Part shown: positions 41,170 through 49,861 of the stretch, in pieces
How the letters are laid out: every line of letters starts with the position of its first letter
How positions within the stretch are numbered: position 1 is the first letter of the stretch
NCBI GenBank assembly: GCA_949296075.1
Contig: CASFNG010000001.1
Location: forward strand, 1-64,000
DNA: 64,000 bases
From: an uncultured Parabacteroides sp.
GTDB lineage: Bacteria; Bacteroidota; Bacteroidia; Bacteroidales; Tannerellaceae
Direction of reading: 5' to 3'
Position numbers and translations under genes: made by a program
The notes under the pieces: generated by a model
The model's database searches: none
Told to the model about the DNA's origin: nothing
Seen by the model: only the letters and a program-made list of their open reading frames with translations

Positions 41170-41479
41170 TTTAACCTAATTTTAAATTTATCTTTTTGCC
41201 TGTCATTGAACGACGGCGCGAAGTTGAGGCAAAACAGAAGGGTGCGCAATCCCTAAATTTTGGTATTTTAAAACGCCTTCGTAGAGCGGAAGATCGCAAG
41301 GTGTAGGTATGATCCTTGAAAATCAATCTCTGTATAAAACATGAAAAACAGAGGGATCTTTCCGGGAAAACAACAAGGAGATTTTTCCGTTGTCTCGGCA
41401 GGTTTTTTTAGAAAGGTGAGGCCTACGTGCGGGTAGGGGGGAGGCGTGCCGACATAAAGGCTCGAGGCTCTCCCTTTCC
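41170..41479. other. Intergenic region upstream of the Xus-like operon
   Basis: No gene is visible. It must hold the operon's promoter, but no good TAnnTTTG pair is seen; AT-rich stretches lie at 41170-41200 and 41260-41275. Two hairpins occur: CTCTGT/ACAGAG (41326-41351) and, weakly, ACAAC/GTTGT (41367-41390), the latter usable as a terminator for rmuC on the minus strand. A frame of 148 codons on the minus strand reaching into rmuC is a shadow. Confidence 0.4.
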
Positions 41480-42751
41480 TTAAGGCAGGGGATCTTCTTC
41501 CCCCTCTTCCAGCGCCCCGATCTCCGGCAGGATAGCCCGTGCCTCCCGGTCGCTGAGCGTGTCCACCTCCTTCAGTTTCCGCTGGATCGCCCGGGTACGG
41601 GTGCCGAGTACCTCGTCGATCTGCCCGCCGGCGGTTTGGATGTTTTTCCGCGCCTTCTCTAACATCCCGCCTACCTTCTCGAACTCCTTCTTCACGGCAC
41701 CGAGTATCGTCCATACCTCGCCCGAGTGCTTCTGGATCGCTAATGTGCGGAATCCCATCTGGAGACTGTTCAGGATCGCGGCCAGCGTGGTCGGTCCGGT
41801 GACTACCACCTTATAGTTACGCTGCAACTCCTCCAATAAGGCGGACCGGCGTACCACCTCCGCGTAAATCCCTTCAAACGGAAGGAACATGATGCCGAAA
41901 TCGGTGGTGGCAGGCGGGGCGAGATACTTGTCGGAGATCTCCTTCGCCATCTTCTTGATCGTCGTCTCCAAGAGTTTACCGGCCGTCTCGATGGCTTGGG
42001 GATCCGCCGTGTCGTAAGCGTCCAGCAGCTGCTCATATACATCTTTGGGGAATTTAGCGTCGATGGGGAGATAAACGAAGTCGCGCGCGTCGTCCTTGCC
42101 GGGCAGCTTCACGGCGAATTCCACCACGGCGTCGGAGCCTTTGCGGGTATGTACGTTCGCCTCGTATTGTTCGGGCGCCAAGATCTGCTCTAACAGCATG
42201 CTGAGCTGGATCTCCCCGATATTGCCCCTTGTCTTCACGTTGCTCAATACCCGTTTCAGCCCGCCCACGTCTTGCGCCAAGGTCTGCATCTCGCCTAACC
42301 CTTTCTGCACGCTCTCCAGCTGCTCTGTGACGATCCGGAAGGATTGCCCGATACGGTCGTTCAGCGTTTTCTGCAACTTCTCGTCCACGGTGAGGCGAAT
42401 CTCCTCTAATCGCTTCTCGGTGTTCTCCACCAATTGCCGCTGCCGGTTGTCGAGATCCCCGAACCGCTCTTTCTGCAAACGGTTGAACGATTCGATGCTG
42501 CGTTCGAGGCTCTCCCTGAACGCCTCCAAGGAGCGGGTGAGCTCGTCGCGGTTGTCCTTCGCCACCAAGCGGCTCTCTTCCCGGTTCAGGCGGAAGTCTT
42601 CCCGGAAATTCTTCTCCATACGGTCGAACGAACGGCGTATGTCTTGCAGGAGCAAGTCCAGTTTTTCCTGATTATCATGCGATGCCTTGGGGCGAAAGAT
42701 AAGTTGTAGCGCGATGATTATGGCGATCCCGCAAATAATGATCCATTCCAT
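41480..42751 (-). CDS. rmuC: DNA recombination protein RmuC
   Basis: RmuC limits rearrangements at inverted repeats; its core resembles restriction-endonuclease folds. The 423-residue protein begins with a membrane anchor (WIIICGIAIIIALQLIF), then a long coiled coil (about 30-155), and the RmuC core (about 165-375) with GNIGEIQLSMLLEQIL, LPIDAKFPKDVYEQLLDAYD and IMFLPFEGIYAEVVR. A terminal helix region follows (NIQTAGGQIDEVLGTRTRAIQRKL). Its -7 box is at 42771-42778; it is divergent to tpx. Confidence 0.95.
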   Translation of the reverse strand: MEWIIICGIAIIIALQLIFRPKASHDNQEKLDLLLQDIRRSFDRMEKNFREDFRLNREESRLVAKDNRDELTRSLEAFRESLERSIESFNRLQKERFGDLDNRQRQLVENTEKRLEEIRLTVDEKLQKTLNDRIGQSFRIVTEQLESVQKGLGEMQTLAQDVGGLKRVLSNVKTRGNIGEIQLSMLLEQILAPEQYEANVHTRKGSDAVVEFAVKLPGKDDARDFVYLPIDAKFPKDVYEQLLDAYDTADPQAIETAGKLLETTIKKMAKEISDKYLAPPATTDFGIMFLPFEGIYAEVVRRSALLEELQRNYKVVVTGPTTLAAILNSLQMGFRTLAIQKHSGEVWTILGAVKKEFEKVGGMLEKARKNIQTAGGQIDEVLGTRTRAIQRKLKEVDTLSDREARAILPEIGALEEGEEDPLP

Positions 42752-42770
42752 GTTTTTGAGATTTTGCGGC

Positions 42771-42778
42771 CAAAGTTA
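42771..42778 (-). promoter_or_regulatory. -7 box of rmuC
   Basis: TAACTTTG on the minus strand, 20 bases before the rmuC start; no clear -33 box. Confidence 0.55.
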
Positions 42779-42866
42779 CGGAATCTGGCTTCCCTATTAG
42801 TAGTTAAATGAAGTTAAACGATGGAACAATGTCGCGACCCTGTCTGTTTCATAGCCAAAAGCCGCT

Positions 42867-42874
42867 TAACTTTG
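42867..42874 (+). promoter_or_regulatory. -7 box of tpx
   Basis: TAACTTTG, 44 bases before the tpx ATG. A TTTC 16 bases upstream is too close for a normal -33 box, so an activator may be needed. AATAGGAAT precedes the start. Confidence 0.55.
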
Positions 42875-42917
42875 TGAGGAGGCTTAATCAATTTGGATTT
42901 AAAAATAGGAATATAAT

Positions 42918-43418
42918 ATGGCGAAGATAACATTGAAGAATAACGAGATTCACACGAACGGTGAATTGCCGAAAGTCGGGACGGTTGCCCCGGATTTTAA
43001 AGGTGTGAAAAGTGATTTATCGGAGTTGTCTTTAAGTGATCTGAAAGGCAAGAAGGTGGTGATCAACGTTTTCCCGAGCTTGGATACGAGCGTATGTGCG
43101 GCTTCGGTAAGACGCTTTAACAAAGAGGCCGCTTCCCACCCGGATACGGTGGTGCTGGCTGTATCGAAAGATCTGCCATTCGCGCATGGACGTTTCTGTA
43201 CGACGGAAGGTATCGACCACGTGATTACGTTGTCCGCGTTCCGCTGTTCATGCTTCGAGGATAAGTACGGGATGCTTCTGATCGACGGCCCGCTGAAAGG
43301 CTTGTTAGCCCGCGGCGTGATCGTTGTGGATGAGGTTGGCAAGGTCGTATACGAGGAGCTTGTTCCTGAGATCACGACCGAGCCGAATTACGACGCAGCC
43401 TTGGCCGCGTTGAAATAA
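42918..43418 (+). CDS. tpx: Thiol peroxidase
   Basis: Tpx is an atypical two-Cys peroxiredoxin that reduces peroxides with thioredoxin. The peroxidatic Cys is C60 (LDTSVCAASVRRF) and the resolving Cys is C94 (GRFCTTEGID). The conserved Thr three residues before C60 and the family's early PDF segment are present. Two extra Cys residues occur at 110 and 112 (FRCSCF). Length (166) is normal. It probably defends against oxygen exposure in an anaerobe. Confidence 0.96.
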   Translation: MAKITLKNNEIHTNGELPKVGTVAPDFKGVKSDLSELSLSDLKGKKVVINVFPSLDTSVCAASVRRFNKEAASHPDTVVLAVSKDLPFAHGRFCTTEGIDHVITLSAFRCSCFEDKYGMLLIDGPLKGLLARGVIVVDEVGKVVYEELVPEITTEPNYDAALAALK

Positions 43419-43468
43419 AAGAGGAAGATTATTGTTTTTCATTGGTTAAAGTTAAGGGTTAGTGTAGG

Positions 43469-43507
43469 AGGCCGTCGGATGTGAATCCTGCGGCCTTCGT
43501 TTTTTTA
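43469..43507 (+). terminator. Terminator after tpx
   Basis: AGGCCG pairs with CGGCCT, with inner GGAT/ATCC, followed by TTTTTTT. It lies before the MATE gene. Confidence 0.85.
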
Positions 43508-43529
43508 TAAGAGTTATAAGTGGAAGGTT

Positions 43530-44831
43530 ATGAATAAGCGGATACTTCATCTGGCTATACCCTCGATTGTTTCCAATATAACGGTTCCTTTGTTGGGCTT
43601 GGTGGATGTGGCGATCGTGGGACATTTGGGATCGGCTTCCTACATCGGCGCGATCGCCGTGGGAGGGATGTTGTTCAATATCCTTTATTGGGTGTTTGGC
43701 TTCCTGCGGATGGGCACAAGCGGTATGACCTCGCAAGCCTATGGTCGGCGCGACCTTCCGGAGGTCGTTCGTATTCTCTGGCGCTCGGTCGGGGTCGGTT
43801 GCTTGATCGCCGCTGTGCTGTTGCTCTTCCAGTACCCTATCCTGCGGATCGCGTTCACATTGATTGACGCGACGGAGGAGGTGCGACGTTGGGCTTCTCT
43901 CTATTTCTCGATCTGTATTTGGGGAGCTCCTGCCGTATTGGGGCTGTACGGCTTCGCCGGTTGGTTCATAGGAATGCAGAATTCCCGCTTCCCTATGTTT
44001 ATAGCGATCGTGCAGAACATCGTGAACATCGCGGCAAGTCTTTGCCTTGTGTTCGGTGTCGGCATGAAAGTGGAGGGTGTGGCGTTAGGGACGTTGATCG
44101 CCCAATACGCAGGTCTTCTGATGGCTTTGCTCCTATGGTTCAGGTATTATGGACGTTTACGGGCCTATTTAGATCGGACCGGCCTTTGGGGAAGGGAGGC
44201 GATGCGGCGCTTTCTCTCCGTCAATCAGGACATATTTTTCCGGACGCTCTGCCTGGTGGCGGTAACCTCCTTCTTCACCTCTACGGGAGCCCGGCAAGGT
44301 GACGTGATCCTTGCCGTGAACACCTTGCTGATGCAGCTATTTACCCTGTTCTCCTACGTCATGGATGGCTTCGCCTATGCGGGAGAAGCGCTTTCCGGCA
44401 GGCTGATCGGCGCACGGAATAGGGCAGGCTTGCGGGATTGCGTGCGCTTGTTGTTCGTATGGGGAGTCGGGCTTTCCGCCTCTTTTACCCTCTTGTATGG
44501 CCTTGGAGGGGCAGGTCTCTTGGGACTGCTCACCAATGATCATGGCGTGATCGCCGCCTCGTCGGATTATTTCTACTATGTCTTGGCGATTCCTTTTTGC
44601 GGTTTCTCCGCTTTCCTTTGGGACGGCCTGTTTATCGGTGCCACGGCTACCCGGCAAATGCTCTATTCGATGCTGGTGGCCTCGGCTGCCTTCTTCGGCG
44701 TCTATTCCCTGTTTTTCCCGGCCTTCGGGAACCATGCCTTATGGGTGGCCTTCTTGATGTACCTTTCCTTGCGGGGCTTGATGCAATGGATCTTGTGGAT
44801 GAGGATGTATAAATCGGGTCTCGGGAGGTGA
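43530..44831 (+). CDS. MATE family efflux transporter (DinF-like)
   Basis: The 433-residue inner-membrane protein has the twelve helices of MATE exporters, which use a sodium or proton gradient to export organic cations or other compounds. The N-terminal SIVSNITVPLLGLVDVAIVGHLG and the segment FGFLRMGTSGMTSQAYGRRD are typical of the DinF branch, and the second half starts near GREAMRRFLSVNQDIF. The substrate is unknown. It starts soon after the tpx terminator (22 bases), so its promoter must overlap this hairpin or readthrough is used. Confidence 0.92.
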   Translation: MNKRILHLAIPSIVSNITVPLLGLVDVAIVGHLGSASYIGAIAVGGMLFNILYWVFGFLRMGTSGMTSQAYGRRDLPEVVRILWRSVGVGCLIAAVLLLFQYPILRIAFTLIDATEEVRRWASLYFSICIWGAPAVLGLYGFAGWFIGMQNSRFPMFIAIVQNIVNIAASLCLVFGVGMKVEGVALGTLIAQYAGLLMALLLWFRYYGRLRAYLDRTGLWGREAMRRFLSVNQDIFFRTLCLVAVTSFFTSTGARQGDVILAVNTLLMQLFTLFSYVMDGFAYAGEALSGRLIGARNRAGLRDCVRLLFVWGVGLSASFTLLYGLGGAGLLGLLTNDHGVIAASSDYFYYVLAIPFCGFSAFLWDGLFIGATATRQMLYSMLVASAAFFGVYSLFFPAFGNHALWVAFLMYLSLRGLMQWILWMRMYKSGLGR

Positions 44832-44839
44832 CTACGGCA

Positions 44840-44880
44840 TAAAAAAGCGGGGAGACGCCTTTCGGCGCTCTCCGCTTGTA
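44840..44880 (-). terminator. Terminator of the type IX cargo gene
   Basis: AAGCGG and CGCC arms around TTTC pair with GGCG and CCGCTT. On the minus strand the stem is followed by TTTTTT. It lies between convergent genes and may also stop the MATE transcript. Confidence 0.8.
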
Positions 44881-44913
44881 TCCGTTGTTTATCGATGTCC
44901 CTCAGGACGTGAT

Positions 44914-46584
44914 TTATTTCACGAACTTGATCGTCTCTCTTCCGTTCGGGTTGACGATAGAGATCGCGTAGATACCGTTCGGTACGTTCGGCATACTGAT
45001 GTATTGGTTGTCGCTAGTGATGACCCCCGTGGCTACTACACGACCAACCATGTTGATGATCTGGTAATTGCCCTTTCCGTTTTGTACCTGGATACCGTTG
45101 CCGTTCGTGTAGATGACGGTCTTCTCTACGTTATCCTCGATCGCCTCGTTTGCCGTGATGATGCCGATAGCGTTCGACTTTACGTACAGTGTCCCTACCG
45201 GGGAGGTGTACTTGTTGTCGGCCGTGCGAGGCGTGAAGTCAACCGTTACAGCCTGGCTCTTGAGCGGGAGGCTGATGGCCATGTCCATTCCTTTGTTCAA
45301 TGCGCCGCTCGCGTCCGGGGTTTTCATCGTGACAGCCACTGCCATCGCCGGAGCTACGGCGGTACCGGCCATAGAGGTGTTGACGTCCATCTCAAGCACC
45401 GTGCTGGTCTGCGTTCCTTCAGCAGCCGGGGTTTCCCGCTTCACGGTCATGCTGAACGGGTTCGTCTCGCCCGTAGCGGCGACATCGGCGATAGACCGGG
45501 TAATCACTTCTGTTACGATGGCCTTTGTATCTACGGCTTTCGTCCGATCAGTCATCGTGATCGTGGTCGTTCCGCTCCAGCTCCAATCCTTGCTCGGGTC
45601 AACCCGGGTAGAGTCCGTGGTGGTGATCACGTAATTCTGTCCCTCCTGCTTGTTAGAGAAAGCGAGCTTCTGATAGTCTTGGATCGCTCCTTCCTTATAA
45701 GAGGTGAGGATGATCGAGTCCGGTTGGATGGTACCCGCGCTGGCTGCTTTCAGGTTCAAGTGAACCTTGGCGTCGCCCATCGGCACACGTACTGTCGTGC
45801 TCTGCGTCGGGGTAGCAAACAGGGATGCCTCGATTATGCCCGCCATTTGTTGGGTCATATTCGTGTTAATCAAGAAATTGGGCAGGGCGCTTGCCGTTGC
45901 CTCCATATCCGGCATCATACCGAGAATCGCCCGTAGGCTCTCGCCTAATACAACGTTATAATCGAACTGTCCGGCGGAAGGGCTGGTCTCGGTGATCGAG
46001 AAGATATTCCCGTTTAACTTCATGATATTTCCGATCGCTCCCAAGTCCAAGTCTGCTGCCAAGGAACTGAAAGGCAGAAGCCCGGTTTGCGCGCCGATCG
46101 TGAACTTGATGGATACGGGGATGGCGCCGCCCAAGGTAGTCGAGATGGTCTTCGGGATGTTCAGCTCGATCGGCATGCCGTTGATCTGGTTGATGGTGAA
46201 CTGCTGGTAGTCGGCCATACGGAGGACAACTCCCGATTTCACCATACCCGCGATCATGTCGGGGATCCCGGAGATTTCACCTAAGTTCAGTTTCATGCTA
46301 TCCGGCTGAATGGTCAGTGCGTTCGTGACGAGCGACTCGGCTCGCAAGGTGCTCGACGTGCCGAATAAAGGCGTATTGAGCACATAGTCCATGCTCGGGT
46401 TTGCCAGGGAAAGCACGTCGATTCCGCTGATCTGTTTCATCTGCTCCAGTATCTCCGGCAGGACGGCCTTCACCACGGCAACCTTCTCCTGATCGGTCAG
46501 CTGGCGCTGTTGTTGAGCCATTGCCGGTGCGGTAGCGAATACCGACGCGGCGGCCAAACTAAGACAAGTAAAGATTTTCTTCAT
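44914..46584 (-). CDS. Secreted protein with type IX secretion C-terminal tail
   Basis: The 556-residue protein has a signal peptide (to about residue 23, PAMAQ) and a long body that I do not recognise, with many Thr, Ser, Met and Ala residues and repeated beta-strand patterns. The last roughly 75 residues look like a type A sorting domain of the type IX system: VQNGKGNYQIINMVGRVVATG, ISMPNVPNGIYAISIVN and the ending NGRETIKFVK. PorQ of this system is encoded at 6960-7958. Such cargo is exported and usually attached to the surface via A-LPS. Its -7 box is at 46624-46631. Function unknown. Confidence 0.8.
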   Translation of the reverse strand: MKKIFTCLSLAAASVFATAPAMAQQQRQLTDQEKVAVVKAVLPEILEQMKQISGIDVLSLANPSMDYVLNTPLFGTSSTLRAESLVTNALTIQPDSMKLNLGEISGIPDMIAGMVKSGVVLRMADYQQFTINQINGMPIELNIPKTISTTLGGAIPVSIKFTIGAQTGLLPFSSLAADLDLGAIGNIMKLNGNIFSITETSPSAGQFDYNVVLGESLRAILGMMPDMEATASALPNFLINTNMTQQMAGIIEASLFATPTQSTTVRVPMGDAKVHLNLKAASAGTIQPDSIILTSYKEGAIQDYQKLAFSNKQEGQNYVITTTDSTRVDPSKDWSWSGTTTITMTDRTKAVDTKAIVTEVITRSIADVAATGETNPFSMTVKRETPAAEGTQTSTVLEMDVNTSMAGTAVAPAMAVAVTMKTPDASGALNKGMDMAISLPLKSQAVTVDFTPRTADNKYTSPVGTLYVKSNAIGIITANEAIEDNVEKTVIYTNGNGIQVQNGKGNYQIINMVGRVVATGVITSDNQYISMPNVPNGIYAISIVNPNGRETIKFVK

Positions 46585-46623
46585 ACAAATACGTTTAATG
46601 TGTTATTATTCTATGCTAACGGG

Positions 46624-46631
46624 CAAAGTTA
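46624..46631 (-). promoter_or_regulatory. -7 box of the type IX cargo gene
   Basis: TAACTTTG on the minus strand 40 bases before the start codon. The only CAAA upstream is 26 bases away, too far for a usual -33 box. Confidence 0.5.
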
Positions 46632-46713
46632 GCGATAAAAATCGTATAAGTTGATTCCAAACCTGTTTTAAATTGGTGTATATCCTTAATTATTCCTTAA
46701 AAATCAGCTTGTC

Positions 46714-48381
46714 TCACGCATAGGCCGATTCGTGGATCCCCTTGATCGCCCTGCCGCTTGGCTCGTTCATGTGGCGGAAGGAGGCATCCCAGGCGAGCGC
46801 CTCGGCGGTGGAGCAAGCCACGCTGGGGACGGAAGGCACGCTCTTGGCCGCGCTCTCGCTGGGGAAGTGTTCCTCGAAAACACGGCGGTAGTAGTATTCC
46901 TCCTTGTTCTGGGGCGGATTGATGGGGAAGCGTCGGGCGGCATCGCGCATCTCCTCGTCGGTGACTGCCTCGGCGGTTATCCCGCGGAGCGTATCTATCC
47001 AGCTATATCCCACTCCATCAGAGAATTGCTCTTTCTGCCGCCATACGATTTTTCTTGGTAATGAATCCGAGAAAGCCTCCCGTAGGATTTTCTTTTCGAT
47101 GGTCATGTTTGGACACATCTTCGCCCGTGGATTCAGGCGCATGGCCACATCCAAGAATTCTTTGTCGAGGAAGGGCACGCGCCCTTCCACGCCCCAGGCC
47201 GCCAAGCTCTTGTTCGCCCGCAGGCAATCGTATAGGTGCAGCTTGCCGAGCTTCCTGATCGTCTCCTCGTGAAATGCCCGCGGATCGGGCGCCTTGTGGA
47301 AATAGAGATACCCACCGAAGATCTCGTCGGCTCCCTCGCCGCTCAGCACCATCTTGATCCCCATGCTCCGTATCACCCGGGCCAGCAGGTACATCGGGGT
47401 GGAGGCCCTGACGGTGGTGACATCGTAGGTCTCGATATGGTAGATGACATCCCGGAGCGCGTCCAGTCCCTCCTGGATCGTATAATGGATCTCGTGATGG
47501 ACGGTGCCGATCGCCTCGGCCACCTCGCGGGCCGCCGCTAAGTCGGGGGCGCCTTCCAGACCGATGGCGAATGAGTGGAGCCTCGGCCACCACGCTTCCG
47601 CCTGCCCGTCCGTCTCTATCCGTTTGGCGGCGTATTTGCTCGCGAGGGCGGAGATGATCGATGAGTCGAGCCCTCCGGACAGAAGTACCCCGTAAGGCAC
47701 GTCGCTCATCAGCTGCCTCTTGACCGCCGCCTCTAATGCCTCGCGGAGCGCTTGCCGGTCGGCGCCGTTATCCTTTACCCGGTCATACTCCATCCAATCC
47801 CGCCGGTACCATTGGGTGAGCCTCCCTTCCGTGCTGAGGTAGTAATGTCCGGGCAGGAAGGGCTCGTATTGGCTGGCGAATCCCTCTAACCCTTTCAGTT
47901 CGGATGATACTAAGATATGCCCCTCCTCATCGCGTCCGATATAGAGCGGGATGACCCCGATAGGGTCTCTCGCGATCAGGTAGAGATCTTTCTCCTCGTC
48001 GTAGAGCGCGAAGGCGAAGATCCCGTTCAGGTCTTCTAAGAAGCGGATCCCCTTTTTCCGGTATAAGGCCAGGATCACTTCACAGTCGGAGCCTGTCTGG
48101 AAGTCGTAATCCGCCTTCAGCTTCTCCCGCAGTTCCCGGTGGTTGTAGATCTCCCCGTTGACGCATAGGATCTGTTTCCCGTCGGGGCTGACCAATGGCT
48201 GCTTGCCGGAGGCAGGATCCACGATGGAGAGCCGTTCGTGCGCGAGGATCGCCGTTTTCCCTTGATAAATACCGCTCCAATCCGGTCCGCGATGGCGGAT
48301 CCGCTTGCTCATGGCCAATGCCTGTTCCCGTAGATGGGGTGTCTGTTCCTTAATATTGAATATCGCTGTTATGCCACACAT
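46714..48381 (-). CDS. asnB: Asparagine synthase (glutamine-hydrolysing)
   Basis: AsnB makes asparagine from aspartate, ATP and glutamine. Cys2 is the N-terminal nucleophile of the glutaminase domain (MCGITAIFN), with RLSIVD and NGEIYNH motifs. The C-terminal synthetase domain holds the ATP-pyrophosphatase loop LLSGGLDSSIISAL near 235, and GEGADEIFGGYLYF near 345. At 555 residues it matches the E. coli-type enzyme. It is the third gene of gltB-gltD-asnB (36 bases after gltD), so ammonia fixation and asparagine synthesis are expressed together. Confidence 0.97.
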   Translation of the reverse strand: MCGITAIFNIKEQTPHLREQALAMSKRIRHRGPDWSGIYQGKTAILAHERLSIVDPASGKQPLVSPDGKQILCVNGEIYNHRELREKLKADYDFQTGSDCEVILALYRKKGIRFLEDLNGIFAFALYDEEKDLYLIARDPIGVIPLYIGRDEEGHILVSSELKGLEGFASQYEPFLPGHYYLSTEGRLTQWYRRDWMEYDRVKDNGADRQALREALEAAVKRQLMSDVPYGVLLSGGLDSSIISALASKYAAKRIETDGQAEAWWPRLHSFAIGLEGAPDLAAAREVAEAIGTVHHEIHYTIQEGLDALRDVIYHIETYDVTTVRASTPMYLLARVIRSMGIKMVLSGEGADEIFGGYLYFHKAPDPRAFHEETIRKLGKLHLYDCLRANKSLAAWGVEGRVPFLDKEFLDVAMRLNPRAKMCPNMTIEKKILREAFSDSLPRKIVWRQKEQFSDGVGYSWIDTLRGITAEAVTDEEMRDAARRFPINPPQNKEEYYYRRVFEEHFPSESAAKSVPSVPSVACSTAEALAWDASFRHMNEPSGRAIKGIHESAYA

Positions 48382-48417
48382 GATCTGTTCTGTTTTTTGT
48401 AGGTTTGAAATACGATT

Positions 48418-49839
48418 TTATTGATCTCGCAGGAAGCGGTCGATCGCCTCGGCCACCTCCCTGCCGGAGGCCATCGCCTTGACTACCAAGCTGGCTCCGC
48501 TTACCGCGTCGCCACAGGCGAATACCTTCCCGACAGCGGTGCGCCCCGATTTGTCCACGGCGATATTTTTCCGGCTATCGGTCGTTATCCCCAATTCCTT
48601 GAGCAATCCGTCCTGCTCGGGGTGGATGAAGCCCATCGCGAGGAATACCAAGTCCGCCTTGATTACCTCCCTTTTTCCGCTCAGGACCATCCGGGTGTCT
48701 CCTTCCGGAGTGGCTGTCCATTCCACGGTCTCTACCTCGACCCCTGTCACGTCCCGCTTCTCCCCGAGGAAACGTCTCGACGAGAGGTTCCACCTCCGCA
48801 CGCATCCTTCCTCATGGCTGCTGCTGGTCTTCAGTATCTTGGGATACATAGGCCAAGGCGTTTCCGGGTTATGTCCAATCGGGGGTTGAGGAAGGATCTC
48901 GATTTGGGTCACCTTCGCCGCTCCTTGGCGTATGGCTGTCCCCACGCAATCGCTGCCCGTGTCGCCTCCTCCGATCACCAAGACCTCGCGCCCCTTGCAG
49001 TTGATCTTGTTCTGGGATGGCACGGTAAGGCTCTCCAATAGGCGGTTTTGTTGCCCAAGCAGCTCCAGCGCGAAATGGATTCCCCGCAGGTTACGTCCCT
49101 CAATCGGCAGATCCCTCGGGATCTCTGCCCCGATCGCCACGCAAACCGCGTCGAAATCCGCTACCACCTCCTTCGCCAAGATCTCCTTGCCGACCATCGT
49201 GTTGACCTTGAATCGGATACCCTCCTCTCGCATGAGCCTGATCCTTCGGTCGATGACGCTCTTGCTTAGCTTGAAGTTGGGGATCCCGAAGCGCAACAAT
49301 CCTCCGGGAAGCTCGTCTTTCTCGAATACGGTTACCTCGTATCCCTTACGGTTCAGCCGGTTGGCCGCGGTCAGCCCGGCAGGTCCGCTTCCGATCACGG
49401 CAATCCGCTTCCCGTTACGCTCCGGTTTGGCGGGACGGATATATCCCTCCTTGAAAGCGATTTCCGCGATCGCCGCCTCGTTTTCCCGGATCGTGACCGG
49501 CTCGTCGCAACTCAGCTTCAACACGCAGCTCTGCTCGCAGAGCGCCGGACAGACCCGGCCGGTGAATTCCGGGAAATCGTCGGTCTGTTCCAGCAAATAG
49601 TATGCCTCCTTATATCGCCCTTTGTACAGCATATCCTGCCATTCCGGCTGCTTGTTCCCTATCGGGCAGGCCCAGTGGCAGAAAGGCACGCCGCAATCCA
49701 TGCAACGCGACGCCTGTTCCCGGCGATCCCCGCTGCTTAGGGTCTGTTCCACCTCGCTGAAATCCTCGATACGCTCGTGCACGGGGCGATAACCCGCCTC
49801 TTGTCTATGTATGGTCAGAAAAGCTTTTGGGTTTCCCAT
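48418..49839 (-). CDS. gltD: Glutamate synthase small subunit
   Basis: GltD passes electrons from NADPH to the large subunit GltB. The N-terminal region binds 4Fe-4S clusters (CMDCGVPFCHWACPIGN near 47-63, and CPALCEQSCVLKLSC near 97-111). The FAD site is VIGSGPAGLTAANRLNRKGYEVTVFE near 149, and the NADPH site VIGGGDTGSDCVGTAIRQG near 290. The C-terminal FAD contact is FACGDAVSGASLVVKAM. Length (473) is usual. It lies between gltB (22 bases away) and asnB. Confidence 0.97.
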   Translation of the reverse strand: MGNPKAFLTIHRQEAGYRPVHERIEDFSEVEQTLSSGDRREQASRCMDCGVPFCHWACPIGNKQPEWQDMLYKGRYKEAYYLLEQTDDFPEFTGRVCPALCEQSCVLKLSCDEPVTIRENEAAIAEIAFKEGYIRPAKPERNGKRIAVIGSGPAGLTAANRLNRKGYEVTVFEKDELPGGLLRFGIPNFKLSKSVIDRRIRLMREEGIRFKVNTMVGKEILAKEVVADFDAVCVAIGAEIPRDLPIEGRNLRGIHFALELLGQQNRLLESLTVPSQNKINCKGREVLVIGGGDTGSDCVGTAIRQGAAKVTQIEILPQPPIGHNPETPWPMYPKILKTSSSHEEGCVRRWNLSSRRFLGEKRDVTGVEVETVEWTATPEGDTRMVLSGKREVIKADLVFLAMGFIHPEQDGLLKELGITTDSRKNIAVDKSGRTAVGKVFACGDAVSGASLVVKAMASGREVAEAIDRFLRDQ

Positions 49840-49861
49840 ATCTTCTTATTTATGTTGTTCG

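Noticed and set aside
41268-41714. 148-codon minus-strand frame downstream of rmuC
   Set aside because: Its N-terminal half overlaps rmuC in another frame and the rest is low-quality sequence in an intergenic region.
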